From the NCBI RefSeq assembly GCF_014132355.1, contig NZ_BLZO01000011.1:62001-126000 (forward strand): a DNA stretch of 64,000 nucleotides, written 5' to 3'. Both the position numbers and the translations under genes were made by a program. The notes beneath the pieces are model-generated. The model made no database searches, was not told the DNA's origin, and worked only from the letters and a program-made list of their open reading frames with translations. Position 1 is the stretch's first letter. Every line of letters begins with the position of its first letter. Source of the stretch: Okeania sp. KiyG1. GTDB lineage: Bacteria; Cyanobacteriota; Cyanobacteriia; Cyanobacteriales; Microcoleaceae. This document shows positions 9,240-18,164 of the stretch, in pieces.

Positions 9240-9800
9240 ATGGATTTTCAATCTCTCAATCAGATTTTAGGCTATCTCCAAATTATGGAGCGATCGCCCC
9301 AACAACAACAGTTTCTGAAGCTGATGGAATATTGGGAGCAAGTTTTAGGAGTTATGGCTACCCAAACTCAACCTCTATATATAGACCGGGGAGTTTTATA
9401 TGTAGCAACATCTAGTGCTGCTTTGTCTCAAGAACTTAGTTTTCGGGTGCCCCAACTTTTAGATAAGCTCAATCATTTTTTACCCACACCCCTGGACAAT
9501 ATCAGGTTTTCTGCTGCTCACTGGCATCCAATTGACTCTCATAAGTCGAGACAAACTGAAAAAAATGATTGGCTAGAGCATCCTAGCATGATTCCTCAAT
9601 CTCAAAAAGTAACCTTGGAAGACTCGACTCACAAAAATCAAAGTCCTAAAGCCACATTTAAAAATTGGGCTAAAACTATCAATACCCGCTTTCAAGGTTT
9701 ACCTCTATGTCCTCAATGCCAATGTCCTACACCCCCAGGAGAAATTCAACGTTGGTCAGTATGTGCAATTTGTGCCACTAAACAGTGGTCATCAAGTTAA
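9240..9800 (+). CDS. DUF721/DciA-like protein with zinc ribbon
   Basis: The 186-residue protein begins with a DUF721 (DciA-like) domain: WEQVLGVMATQTQPLYIDRG, GVLYVATSSAALSQELSFR and the following helix. DciA is the ancestral loader of the DnaB replicative helicase in many bacteria. After a variable linker, the C-terminus has a four-cysteine knuckle, CPQCQCP...CAIC (about residues 159-181), as in cyanobacterial members. A role in helicase loading is inferred from the domain only. The start has no strong Shine-Dalgarno sequence. Confidence 0.75.
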   Translation: MDFQSLNQILGYLQIMERSPQQQQFLKLMEYWEQVLGVMATQTQPLYIDRGVLYVATSSAALSQELSFRVPQLLDKLNHFLPTPLDNIRFSAAHWHPIDSHKSRQTEKNDWLEHPSMIPQSQKVTLEDSTHKNQSPKATFKNWAKTINTRFQGLPLCPQCQCPTPPGEIQRWSVCAICATKQWSSS

Positions 9801-10226
9801 GCTTTAATTCTTTCATAATTTTAACTCCTAAAACGTAATTGAAAAGACAAAAACATTAATTTCTATACTAAGTAGGTGACTAAAAATTTTTGATAGTTTT
9901 TTTTCATCTATCTTTATGGGCTTTGAGGCAAAAATCTTTTCCATTACTGGGTTTAAATATTATCTATTTTACTTTGATCTGAGTTACCGTTTAACTTGAT
10001 CCCTATCAAGTTTCCCGAAATAATGTATGAATAAATACATTTTCTCTTACAAGATTTTACATAAATGTTTCTGTTTATAAAGCAATTATAAAAATAATAT
10101 AAATTTTATTCAATTGATAGGGATATTCAGAATCTAGATATCACAATGGATTTAATAGATTAAAACCACCAGTCACTAGGGTTCAAAATATTAAGATAGA
10201 CTTAATTAAATTTAGGAAAATTTTTT
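9801..10226. other. Intergenic region, no gene seen
   Basis: AT-rich, without clear ORFs or members of the repeat families found elsewhere. It is probably the promoter region of the small cysteine protein downstream. Confidence 0.4.
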
Positions 10227-10442
10227 ATGAAACCCACTTTAGTTTGTCGTAATTGTCGATACTATTTACCAGAAGGAAGACGTGGTGGTGTTTGTCAAAA
10301 GTTAACAACGCCAGTTGAAAGTAATTGGAAAGCTTGTTCATTAGCTTCATCTCCCTTTAATAAATCCTGGGAAAATATTGAGACCATAGCTATCTGGAAT
10401 CAGCAAATTGAGCAAAATTTGGAAGTAGTTAGTGTTACTTGA
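10227..10442 (+). CDS. Small four-cysteine protein (hypothetical)
   Basis: The 71-residue product starts MKPTLVCRNCRYYLPEGRRG. Cysteines fall at 8 and 11 (CRNC), about 23 and about 37, which could bind one metal ion. It is followed by an FNKSWENIE segment. The sequence looks conserved-protein-like and the gene stands alone, but I know no function for it. AGGAAAATTTTTT precedes the ATG and offers a plausible ribosome site. Confidence 0.65.
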   Translation: MKPTLVCRNCRYYLPEGRRGGVCQKLTTPVESNWKACSLASSPFNKSWENIETIAIWNQQIEQNLEVVSVT

Positions 10443-11123
10443 AATCAAAGTTAAAAGCCTTGTTTGTTTTTTCTTTCAAGAAAGTGCTTGATACCCTTTT
10501 ATTAAGAATAAGGTTGATCTCCAATTTTTTTAGCTCAACTAACTAACAAAATTGGAGTTAGTTACTATGAGAAATATAAGTTAATATCTTACTTGACGTT
10601 CTCCTCTGCCTAAAGGCAAGAGGATTCTAAGTATCACTATCCAGATTTTCTCTTTCGTCGAGTCGGCTTATCTGTTTGGGTTTCCCCATCCAGACAGAGG
10701 CCAGTCTCTCCAGAGATGTTACTTTCCCCGCGCCCCGGGGTAGTTGATAGTTGCTTGAGAGCAGATTGGAGAATATTAATTGCGGCATTCTCGTCCCTAT
10801 CTGCTTCATAACCACAGTGGGGACATTTATGGGTTCTAGTGCTTAAGGTTTTGCTTACTTTTTTGCCACAGTTTGAGCAGTTTTGAGATGTATTGAATGG
10901 CTCAACTGCAATAACTGGAATGCCATAAATGCTGCCAAAATACTCTAACCATTCCCTGAATTTATACCAAGCTGCATCATTAATTGATTTGGCCAAATGA
11001 TGATTTTTAACCATGTTACGCACTTTTAGGTTTTCTATCGCTACCAAGTCGTTAGACTCGATGACGTGCTGCGCTTCTTTACAAGCCCAATCGTTACGTC
11101 TGCGTGATACCTTGAGATGCGAC

Positions 11124-11161
11124 GGCGCTCTATGTGCGGACGCAGGTTCCGCACCCGCGCC
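11124..11161. repeat. GC-rich palindrome inside tnpB, in frame
   Basis: GGCGC at 11124 pairs with GCGCC ending at 11161. An inner stem TGCGGA...TCCGCA closes a short loop. It sits where TnpB relatives have only a few residues between the RNRL and HLKVSR motifs, so it looks like an inserted element that left the reading frame intact. Confidence 0.55.
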
Positions 11162-11605
11162 TTCTCTACCCAACCGATTCCTTGCTTTTATCCTGTTTTT
11201 GCTACCTTTTTTAGTACCAGATAAACGCTTCTGTAGCTTTTTGATTTGGCGCTCATCCTTTCTGAAAAACCGAGGATTATCGACTTGATTACCTTCAGAA
11301 TCGGTGTAGAAATGATTTAAACCTACATCTAATCCCGTTTGTTTTCCTGTTAATTCTTTTTTTTCCTCCCTGATGTGGTCAATTAAAAACTGAGCATAAT
11401 AACCGTCATGCCTTCTAATTATTCTAACTCGTTTAATTTGTTTGAGTTGATAATAATGAAGGTTGCGACTTCCCCATAGTTTAAAAGTACCAACTTCAAA
11501 TTTATCCGTTAAAGTCAAATAACGTCTATCTTCTGAAAGTTTCCAACCAGAGGTTTTATATTCAACCGAGGCTCTAACCTGATACTTTTTAAACTTAGGA
11601 TACCC

Positions 11606-11656
11606 TCTCTTGGTGCGCGTTCCCTTGCGACTTCCGTCGTCGCGGGGTCGCACCGC
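11606..11656. repeat. 51-bp structured palindrome inserted in frame in tnpB
   Basis: The 51 bp equal 17 codons between PGKK and GYPKFKK of TnpB. On the minus strand it starts GCGGTGCGACCCCGCG and ends GCACCAAGAGA. Outer stem GGTGC/GCACC, inner stem GCGA/TCGC. It is clearly related to 62302-62352, where the stems read GGTCA/TGACC and GCGT/ACGC. Confidence 0.7.
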
Positions 11657-11696
11657 TTTTTTACCAGGCACTTTAGCTTTACCGATAAATTGTGGT

Positions 11697-11812
11697 TTAA
11701 AGCCTCCCTTTTAAGGGGAAAAAGAAAAAAAATTTCCTTTGAGTCAATCCTATCCGTTTTCAAGGAGAGGTAATTATTAATTATTAATTATTAATTATTA
11801 ATTGTTGAAAGT
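11697..11812. mobile_element. Miniature IS605-end element (PATE-like) nested in tnpB
   Basis: About 115 bp with GGTTTAAAGCCTCCC...GGGG at one end and CCTATCC...GGAGAGG at the other, then a run of ATTAATT heptamers. Both ends match the ends of the full-size element that contains it. There is no gene inside. Such end-only elements would depend on a transposase in trans. Confidence 0.6.
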
Positions 11813-12366
11813 TTTTGTAGAATCTTTCAATAGCTGCCCAAGCCCTCTCAGCATGAGCTTGTCTTGCCATTGAATTCAGTTTTTTTGCCCAGGGAAAATC
11901 TAGATTATCTGCTAAGATTTTACAGTATTTGTAGGCATCACTACGACTCTTAACCTGCCCGTCAATCCATGCTTTGATGATGCTATTGCGGACAAAACGC
12001 CCCGTACGAATAGCCTCATCCAGCTTTTCGTATTGGAATTTTTCTCCTTCTAATTTCATCTCATAAACCAGCATGGTTTTATTGTTTTTACCTACGATAG
12101 ATGTAGCATTAAAAGCCAGAAAATGACAACTAACTTGCCAAAAAAGCCGTCCTTTCAGGACGGGGCTTTAAACCCATTTTTTTCGGTAAAAAAAAGCTAC
12201 ATTTTTATCCTTACCTATCCTGGGGCGCAGGGAAAATAACGCCTAGCAAAGAGACCGACCTGTTCTTGAATAGGGAAACTCAGACAAGTAAGCCGACTCG
12301 ACGAAAGAGGAAGCTTAAATAGTGATATTTAGAATCTTGGTGTCTTTAGCCGGGGAAAACTTCAAT

Positions 12367-13236
12367 CTAAGGTAACCAAGGGTATTTACGAAAGTCTGGA
12401 GGTCTTTTTTCTAGGAATGCTTTTTTACCTTCAGCTCCTTCCTCTGTCATGTAGTAAAGAAGAGTAGCATTACCAGCCAATTCTTGTAGACCAGCTTGCC
12501 CATCACAGTCAGCATTAAAAGCAGCTTTGAGACAACGAATAGCGATCGGGCTTTTTTCCAGAATTTCTGATGCCCACTTAATACCCTCTATTTCTAGTTC
12601 CTCTACAGGTACAACACAGTTAACCAAGCCCATTTCCAAAGCTTCTTGAGCTGTATACTGCCGACAGAGGAACCAAATTTCTCGTGCCTTTTTCTGACCA
12701 ACAATTCTAGCTAAATAACTGGCCCCAAAACCACCATCAAAACTACCTACTTTAGGTCCAGTTTGGCCAAAAATTGCATTGTCAGCAGCAATAGTTAAGT
12801 CACAAATAATATGCAAAACATGACCCCCCCCAATAGCATATCCAGCAACTAAAGCAATGACAACTTTGGGCATGGAGCGAATTAAGCGTTGTAAGTCCAA
12901 TACATTCAGTCGTGGTACTCCAGCTTCATCAACATAACCTGCTGTACCTCTTACACTTTGGTCTCCACCAGCACAGAAAGCATACTTACCGTCTGTGTGA
13001 GGTCCAGCACCTGTAAACAAAACCACTCCAATATTTGGGTCTTCACGAGCATCAACAAAAGCATCATAAAGTTCAAACACAGTTTTAGGACGAAAAGCAT
13101 TACGCTTGTGGGGACGATTAATAGTTATTTTGGCAATTCCATCAGTTTTGTGGTAAAGAATATCGCTATACTCTTTAACAATTTGCCACTTTATTTGCAA
13201 AGGCTGATTACTCATATTTTTAGAAGTTGTTGACAT
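12367..13236 (-). CDS. menB: 1,4-dihydroxy-2-naphthoyl-CoA synthase
   Basis: The 289-residue crotonase-fold enzyme closes the second ring in phylloquinone/menaquinone synthesis. It has [17 protein letters not shown], the long [20 protein letters not shown] loop that distinguishes Men[21 protein letters not shown], the oxyanion-hole segment [24 protein letters not shown], and the C-terminal [14 protein letters not shown]. Length and motifs are normal, so it should be functional. The start ATG at 13236 lies 1-2 bp from the end of an IS605-type remnant whose terminal GGGAGA is the only good ribosome-site match, so a mobile element appears to have replaced the native leader. Confidence 0.95.
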   Translation of the reverse strand: MSTTSKNMSNQPLQIKWQIVKEYSDILYHKTDGIAKITINRPHKRNAFRPKTVFELYDAFVDAREDPNIGVVLFTGAGPHTDGKYAFCAGGDQSVRGTAGYVDEAGVPRLNVLDLQRLIRSMPKVVIALVAGYAIGGGHVLHIICDLTIAADNAIFGQTGPKVGSFDGGFGASYLARIVGQKKAREIWFLCRQYTAQEALEMGLVNCVVPVEELEIEGIKWASEILEKSPIAIRCLKAAFNADCDGQAGLQELAGNATLLYYMTEEGAEGKKAFLEKRPPDFRKYPWLP

Positions 13237-13237
13237 T

Positions 13238-13515
13238 ATCTCCCGTTAAATCAAAGATTATAATGGGAGATTGCCAAACTTCACGATTTAGGGTGACAGC
13301 TTGAGTGGCACTTATCTAGACTGTTGCCAGTCCCCGACAGTACACCAACGAGCGTCAATTTGCTCCACGAGCTGCAAAGGCCGCAGTGACAACTCAGTGT
13401 TATGATGTTCCCATTGCATCATAATTCTATATCAATAGAGTGCTGGCTTGTTTGTTTGGTCGCGATTCATCTCCTGGTAAATCGGAGATTATACCGGGAG
13501 TCCTCACTAGCTCGA
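13238..13515 (-). mobile_element. Deleted IS605-type remnant in front of menB
   Basis: One end (CTCCCGTTAAATC...ATGGGAGAT, 13239-13272) and the other end (CTCCTGGTAAATCGGAGATTA...GGGAG, about 13472-13502) match the two ends of the tnpB remnant at 61.48-61.97 kb, in opposite orientation. Between them is a short piece of the tnpB 3' region (the CHLSCHPKS-coding part). About 230 bp present in the 61-kb copy are deleted. Confidence 0.7.
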
Positions 13516-13530
13516 TTTTTGATAGATATT

Positions 13531-13892
13531 TTGTTGATAATTTCTTAAATTACTTTAATATTCAATCTCTCCCACTCCTTTGAGAAGTCAGAAGTCAGAA
13601 GTCAGAAGTCAGAAGTTAGAAATTATATAGAATCTGGTTATGTTGATAATTTCTTAAATTACTTCAATCTCCCCCACTCCTTTGAGAAGTCAGAAGTCAG
13701 AAGTCAGAAGTCAGAAGTTAGAAATTATATAGAATCTGGTTATGTTGATAATTTCTTAAATTACTTTAATATTCAATCTCTCCCACTCCTTTGAGAAGTC
13801 AGAAGTCAGAAGTCAGAAGTCAGAAGTTAGAAATTATATAGAATCTGGTTATGTTGATAATTTCTTAAATTACTTCAATCTCCCCCACTTCC
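13531..13892. repeat. Three tandem copies of a 102-108 bp unit
   Basis: Each unit contains TTTGAGAAGTCAGAAGTCAG (starting 13579, 13681 and 13789), AGAATCTGGTTATGTTGATA and TTTCTTAAATTACTT. Inside each unit AGAAGTC is itself repeated four times. Units alternate between TAATATTCAATCTCTCC and CAATCTCCCCC joints. There is no coding potential. This is the leader region of tadA. Confidence 0.8.
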
Positions 13893-13947
13893 CTACTCCC
13901 TAACTCCCCCACTCTCAAATATATGATAAGTATTCAGGGGTTTTACG

Positions 13948-14418
13948 ATGATTGACCATTCGAGTTATATAGTCCATCAAAAGTGGATGAGTCGAGTATT
14001 AGAATTGGCCAAAATTGCTGGTAATGCGGGAGAAGTACCAGTTGCAGCTGTAATAGTAAACTCAGATGGCAAGTTGATTGCAGAAGCTCAAAACCGACGG
14101 CAGCGAGATTTTGACCCTACTGCTCATGCAGAAATATTGGCTTTGCGACAAGCGGGACAAATTTTGCGGAATTGGCACTTAAATCAATGTACTCTCTACG
14201 TTAATCTAGAACCTTGCCCGATGTGTACAGGGGCAATATTGCAGGCAAGAATAGGTTTATTGGTTTATGGAGCAGACGATCCGAAAACTGGCACAATACG
14301 AACTGTTGCTAATTTTCCAGATAGCGTTTTTTCTAATCATCGTCTGGCTGTATTGGGAGGAGTAATGGAATCTGTTTGTCGTCAAGAATTACAGTCTTGG
14401 TTTGCTCGTCTTCGGTAA
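13948..14418 (+). CDS. tadA: tRNA adenosine-34 deaminase
   Basis: The 156-residue zinc deaminase converts A34 to inosine in the tRNA-Arg anticodon. The zinc ligands and catalytic glutamate are visible: HAEILAL (H60, E62) and PCPMC (C90, C93), with NRRQRDFDPTAH before and TGTIRTVANF after. Normal length. The ATG at 13948 follows CAGGGG at a suitable distance. It has no operon partner; repeats lie on both sides. Confidence 0.93.
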   Translation: MIDHSSYIVHQKWMSRVLELAKIAGNAGEVPVAAVIVNSDGKLIAEAQNRRQRDFDPTAHAEILALRQAGQILRNWHLNQCTLYVNLEPCPMCTGAILQARIGLLVYGADDPKTGTIRTVANFPDSVFSNHRLAVLGGVMESVCRQELQSWFARLR

Positions 14419-14878
14419 ATAATAGAAATTTGATCAATGTTTGCTACATTTTCTTGAGTAAGGGAGTAGGGAGTGGGGGAGTGGGGAGTGAGGGAGTAGG
14501 GGAGTAGGGGAGTAGGGGAGAAGTAAAAATAAGAATAATTAACAATAACTAGCTAATAATTGTCAAAAAAGTTATTCAGTTTGTGTTTATTTAGTAAAGT
14601 AACTAACTTTGAAAGTAATCCTAAATCCGGTTGTAAAACCAACTTTTTAATATTGACTAAATCTTTTATATCAAGCTGTTACGCGATAAAGATAAAAGGT
14701 TTATGAAAACCGGATTTAGTATAAGATAGGTCCATAAAAATCAAAAAGATGATAACTGAGGTGTTAATTTATATCATAGTTGACAGTAGAATAAGTGTCA
14801 TTTAAGAATGCCACTATACCAGGAATAAAATTTAGCTTAGAGTCAAGAAATTAAGTTAGATGATTGAGCTAAAAAACT
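14419..14878. repeat. Intergenic repeats, including an inverted-repeat element
   Basis: At 14431-14520 is an eroded end of the TTTGATAAATGTTTGCTACA repeat family followed by a G-rich GGGAGTAGGG stretch. At 14620-14721 CTAAATCCGGTTGTAAAACC pairs with GGTTTATGAAAACCGGATTTAG across about 60 bp, a small MITE-like inverted repeat. No gene seen. Confidence 0.5.
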
Positions 14879-15601
14879 ATGATAAATCTTGACTTTATCC
14901 AAGCTTTTTTAAGGAAAGTACATTCTCCAATAAATTCAAAATATTCTAGCATTTCTCCTTGGTTAGCATCTTTGTCTTATTTTTTAGGTCGTCACATACT
15001 AATGCCGTTTTATTTTCGTAGAATAAATATTATTGGAAAAGAGAATATTCCGAAAGATGGAGCTGTGATTTTAGCTCCTACTCATCGTTCTCGTTGGGAT
15101 GGGTTAATTATACCTTATACAACAGGTAGGTTAGTGACTGGTCGAGACCTAAGATTTATGGTTAGTATGGATGAAGTTAGAGGTTTACAAGGTTGGCTTA
15201 TTAGGCGTTTGGGTGGATTTCCTGTTAACCCAAAAAATCTGACAGTTTCTTGTTTTCGTCATGGAGTAGAATTAATGTTAAATAGGGAAATGTTAGTGAT
15301 ATTTCCTGAAGGTAAAATTTTCCGCGATCGCCAAGTTCATTCTCTCAAAACAGGATTAGCTAGAATCGGATTACAAGCTGAGTCTTATCAAGAAAATCTT
15401 GATGTTAAAATAGTGCCTATATCTTTGAATTACAATCCAGTTATTCCACGTCGTGGTTGTAGTGTTATGGTTCGTATTGGTGTTCCTTTATCTGTAAAAG
15501 ATTATATTTATGGTTCATGTAAAAAGCAGGCACAAAATTTAACTATGGATTTAGAAGCAGCGCTTAAAAATATAGATGGGCATTCAACAATTAACAATTA
15601 A
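14879..15601 (+). CDS. PlsC-type 1-acyl-glycerol-3-phosphate acyltransferase family protein
   Basis: The 240-residue protein has the HX4D acyltransferase block APTHRSRWDGL (about residues 67-77), the second block region DLRFMVSMDEV, the FPEGKIFRD substrate block (about 142-150) and the IVPISLNYNP block. This fits lysophosphatidate acyltransferase, acting at the inner membrane in phospholipid and glycolipid synthesis. The N-terminal part is weakly hydrophobic. Cyanobacteria have several paralogues, so the exact acceptor is uncertain. The ATTAATT heptamer repeat begins exactly at its stop codon. Confidence 0.8.
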   Translation: MINLDFIQAFLRKVHSPINSKYSSISPWLASLSYFLGRHILMPFYFRRINIIGKENIPKDGAVILAPTHRSRWDGLIIPYTTGRLVTGRDLRFMVSMDEVRGLQGWLIRRLGGFPVNPKNLTVSCFRHGVELMLNREMLVIFPEGKIFRDRQVHSLKTGLARIGLQAESYQENLDVKIVPISLNYNPVIPRRGCSVMVRIGVPLSVKDYIYGSCKKQAQNLTMDLEAALKNIDGHSTINN

Positions 15602-15684
15602 TTATTAATTATTAATTATTAATTATTACTCCTCCTGAAAATGGATAGAATTTGCTAACAATATTTTTTTAATTTATCTATTCG

Positions 15685-15795
15685 GGTGTATCTCAATGCG
15701 TGAATAAAGCCAAAAATTTATCGCTTTTAGGGAACACCGGATCTGGGAACAGGGAATAGGAAAAAAGTATTTTTACAAATATGAGATGCACCCAT
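15685..15795. repeat. MITE-like element, GGTGCATCTCA family
   Basis: The left end reads GGTGTATCTCAATGCGTGAA and the right end TATGAGATGCACCC, inverted relative to each other, with AAAGCCAAAAATTTATCGC and GAAAAAAGTATTTTTACAAA inside. A near-identical copy lies at 62251-62416, interrupted there by the 51-bp palindrome. Confidence 0.7.
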
Positions 15796-15831
15796 CTATT
15801 CTTTAAATCAGAGGTTATAAATAGGGCTTGC

Positions 15832-16099
15832 TGATTAAATCTAAAAGCATTGACATATAAAGACAAGTGCCTTTTTGGGGCCTTTAAAAAGTGCCTGGTT
15901 TTCAGCTCTTCATGCTCAAAGAAAGAGCGTATTTTAGGCTCATAGTTGAGCAGAATAATCTTGGGACAAAACTTAGCTCCTACCTCCTCGCTCATTCCCC
16001 GTTCTTCCTGTCTTCCCCTCCTGGGAGGGGTTAGGGGTGGGTTGTCTCCTGTCTCCTGTTTCCTACCCCTACTAAAAGACTTTTGAGCGCAAACCCTAA
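15832..16099. repeat. MITE-like element, TTAGGGTTTGCTGA family
   Basis: Starts TAGGGCTTGCTGATTAAATC and ends GAGCGCAAACCCTAA. The interior holds CTTTTTGGGGCCTTTAAAAA and the conserved block around ATTTTAGGCTCATAGTTG, shared with the copy at 55522. No protein is likely, although the minus strand is open by chance. Confidence 0.65.
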
Positions 16100-17213
16100 A
16101 TATTGATTATTTGGTAAATCAGAGAAGAAAGAGGAAGGAATAATAAATATATTTTTCTCGCTAATCAGGGTGAATAATTAACTTTCATTGTGAGTCTAAA
16201 GTTTTTAAATTTTATGGCAAAATCAATATTCTATACCTAAGAATATGGAAAAGGCTTTTATTTATTTATAGTGATTTTAAAAGATTCTTGATTATCCTAA
16301 ATTTTCAGCACACCTGAATACTCTCAAAAAATATATAATATTAGCTTGATAAATGTTTGCTACAAATAATAGATGATTTTTGTATGGGGTTGGTTTGTTT
16401 TTGTCAAAAGTTATTGAGCTAACTCAGCGAGGAAATATATTATTGTTATTGTTATTGTTATTGCTTTTTCTAACTTATTCATTCTTTTCTAGATAACTCA
16501 AGCCTTCTTCGTTAACTACATTATTTTTCAATAATTGATAATTGATAATGGATAATTGATAATTACCTCTCCCTAAAAGGAAGAGGATTGAATAAAAGGA
16601 AAATATTTTCTTGTTTCTCCACGGCGAGTGAGAGGCTTTAAACCTTAATCATTCGGTAAGATTTTTTTGAAAAATGTTATAGTATGATAGTTATCAATAA
16701 TTTGGAAAAAATCCAAAACTAATATGAAATACTAAAATTTTTGTTATTTACCCTTTTTCTTGTCAAAGAGGTTTAAGGGAGATATTGCGTAGCATTCTTT
16801 TTCATATTTCATATATAGTAGAATTAAGAAGGAAGAAGGAAGAAGGAAGAATCTGGCGTTGCCTGAGTTTTAAGTTTTTGATATATCCGCGCTCTTTCTT
16901 TTGACTGCTATAACATCATAATATTAAATATTTGAGTAGTGATATACAAGTAGTAATTTTTATAGTTTTTTTCTAAAAATGAAAGGGATTTACTTATCAA
17001 TATCACTACATTTACAGAACTTCAAATTTTTGTAGTTCCTATCTTTTTTACCTTTTCTGTATTTCTGTACAACTTTATAGAAGTTTACACGGATAGTTAG
17101 GAAAAGTTTAAGAACGACCGCTATTTATTATTTCCAAAAATTCTAAAAATTTGTACTTAATTTAGTAGAAAATCCCTGTACATTTAAGACTGCTATATGA
17201 GGATATTTTGTAT
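16100..17213. repeat. Long AT-rich intergenic region with one miniature IS605-end element
   Basis: A miniature element lies at about 16549-16665: CCTCTCCCTAAAAGGAAGAGGATT at one end, and GGCGAGTGAGAGGCTTTAAACC then ATTCGGTAAG at the other. TTATTG is tandemly repeated at 16438-16463. A GAAGGAA repeat lies at about 16831-16848. I see no gene in the remainder. Confidence 0.5.
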
Positions 17214-17627
17214 ATGAAGTCAGTATTCACAAATTTTATCCCTAATTTTCAATCTAGGCAAATTGTTTGTTTGGAGTATGAAAATACTTGTTTATATGCA
17301 GAAGTAATTCAAGTATTAGAAAAACGCAAAATGTGTTGGGTTCGTCCTTTGTTATTGAAATTATCTACTTCAGAAGTTAGGAGTGAAAATCATCAAAACA
17401 ATTTAGAAAAATCAAATTTATGGGATTTGCGAGATGGTGCTGATTTGGTTTGGCCGATATGTTTATTCAGGGAAGCTATTGATACAGAATTTATGCCACT
17501 TTTGACTGAATTAGAATTGCTAGACAGTCAAGAGAAAAGTCTGCAAATTTCACACCAAAAATTACAACATTTTGTCAGGAAAGTTTGGCAAGCTTATCCT
17601 GATGTTTTTCCCTTGATTCAGGATTAA
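17214..17627 (+). CDS. Conserved-looking hypothetical protein
   Basis: The product is 137 residues from the ATG at 17214, which has GAGGA about 10 bp upstream; an in-frame TTG two codons earlier is a weaker start. The sequence has a beta-rich N-terminus (RQIVCLEYENTCLYAEVIQV), the motif MCWVRPLLL, WDLRDGADLVWPICLFREA and a helical C-terminus ending QAYPDVFPLIQD. I do not recognise the domain. Codon use and clean boundaries suggest a real gene. Confidence 0.6.
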   Translation: MKSVFTNFIPNFQSRQIVCLEYENTCLYAEVIQVLEKRKMCWVRPLLLKLSTSEVRSENHQNNLEKSNLWDLRDGADLVWPICLFREAIDTEFMPLLTELELLDSQEKSLQISHQKLQHFVRKVWQAYPDVFPLIQD

Positions 17628-18164
17628 TATTTGGAATATTTGATAAGTAATTAATCTAGCAATTAATTGATGTTATTTTTCTTGTATTTTCTATATATAA
17701 TGACTTTTAAAAATGGGATAATTGTTTGATTAGTGAGCTACTAATACCAAGCTTGATAAATATTTGCTACATTTTCTTGAACTGGTGACCCACCCCTAAT
17801 ACCATTTATCAAAAACTTTTATACATTTTATTGGGTAGGGTAGTAGGGGAGTGGGGGAGTTAACCCACCCTAACCCCTCCCAGGAGGGGAAGAATAAACA
17901 TAAGAATAATTAACATTAAATTTACTCAAATTAGCAAAAAAATTATTCGGCTCTTTTTAATTACTTAATAACTGAAGTGTTACCTAAGTATAGCATTACT
18001 TTTGGGAATTGGTATAACCCCTCCTAGGATGGGGAATAGGAGAGTAGGGACGTTGCATACAACGTCCGAGAGTGAGTAGTAAACATAAGAATAATTAATA
18101 ATAACTAGGGTGCTAATTATCAAAAAAGTTATTCAGTTTTTTAGAGTAGGAATAATCTCGACTA
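17628..18164. repeat. Intergenic region filled by a MITE-like element
   Basis: The element at about 17742-18016 starts TAATACCAAGCTTGATAAAT and ends GGGAATTGGTATA. The interior holds CCCACCCCTAA-type and GGGGAGT-type repeats and ATAAGAATAATTAACATTAA. A GGGACGTTGCATACAACGTCC palindrome follows at about 18047. This belongs to the family also seen at 23212, 27913, 46174, 49158 and 53993. No gene. Confidence 0.6.

Larger units (their letters stand above)
10637..12074 (-). pseudogene. tnpB: TnpB split by a miniature element and carrying palindromic inserts
   Basis: The N-terminal 90 or so residues (MLVYEMKLEGEKFQYEKLDE ... ERFYKN) lie at 12074-11805. The rest, from VPGKK (11671), runs to 10637 and has GLDVGLNHFY, IENLKVRNM, the finger [10 protein letters not shown]...CPHCG, and EADRDENAAINIL. 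A miniature element with stop codons separates the halves. The C-terminal half also contains two extra segments compared with other TnpB: about 17 residues coded by 11606-11656 and about 16 by the 11110-11170 region. Both are GC-rich palindromes that keep the frame open. Confidence 0.8.
10598..12190 (-). mobile_element. tnpB-only IS605-type element, itself carrying a miniature element
   Basis: The element is bounded by two hairpins. On the downstream side (about 10605-10630) CCTCTGCC...GGCAAGAGG is followed by ATTC. On the upstream side (about 12148-12185) CGTCCTTTCAGGACG is followed by GGCTTTAAACCC. There is no tnpA. The same pair of ends, brought close together, makes the dispersed miniature elements of about 115 bp listed elsewhere. 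One such miniature copy (11697-11812) splits the tnpB gene. Confidence 0.7.

Noticed and set aside
13531-13892. AGAAGTC repeats as a CRISPR or regulatory array
   Set aside because: Short identical units without spacers; simple tandem duplication.
15693-15995. Minus-strand ORF of 100 codons
   Set aside because: Spans two MITE-like repeats and has no protein-like features; other copies of the repeats do not keep the frame.
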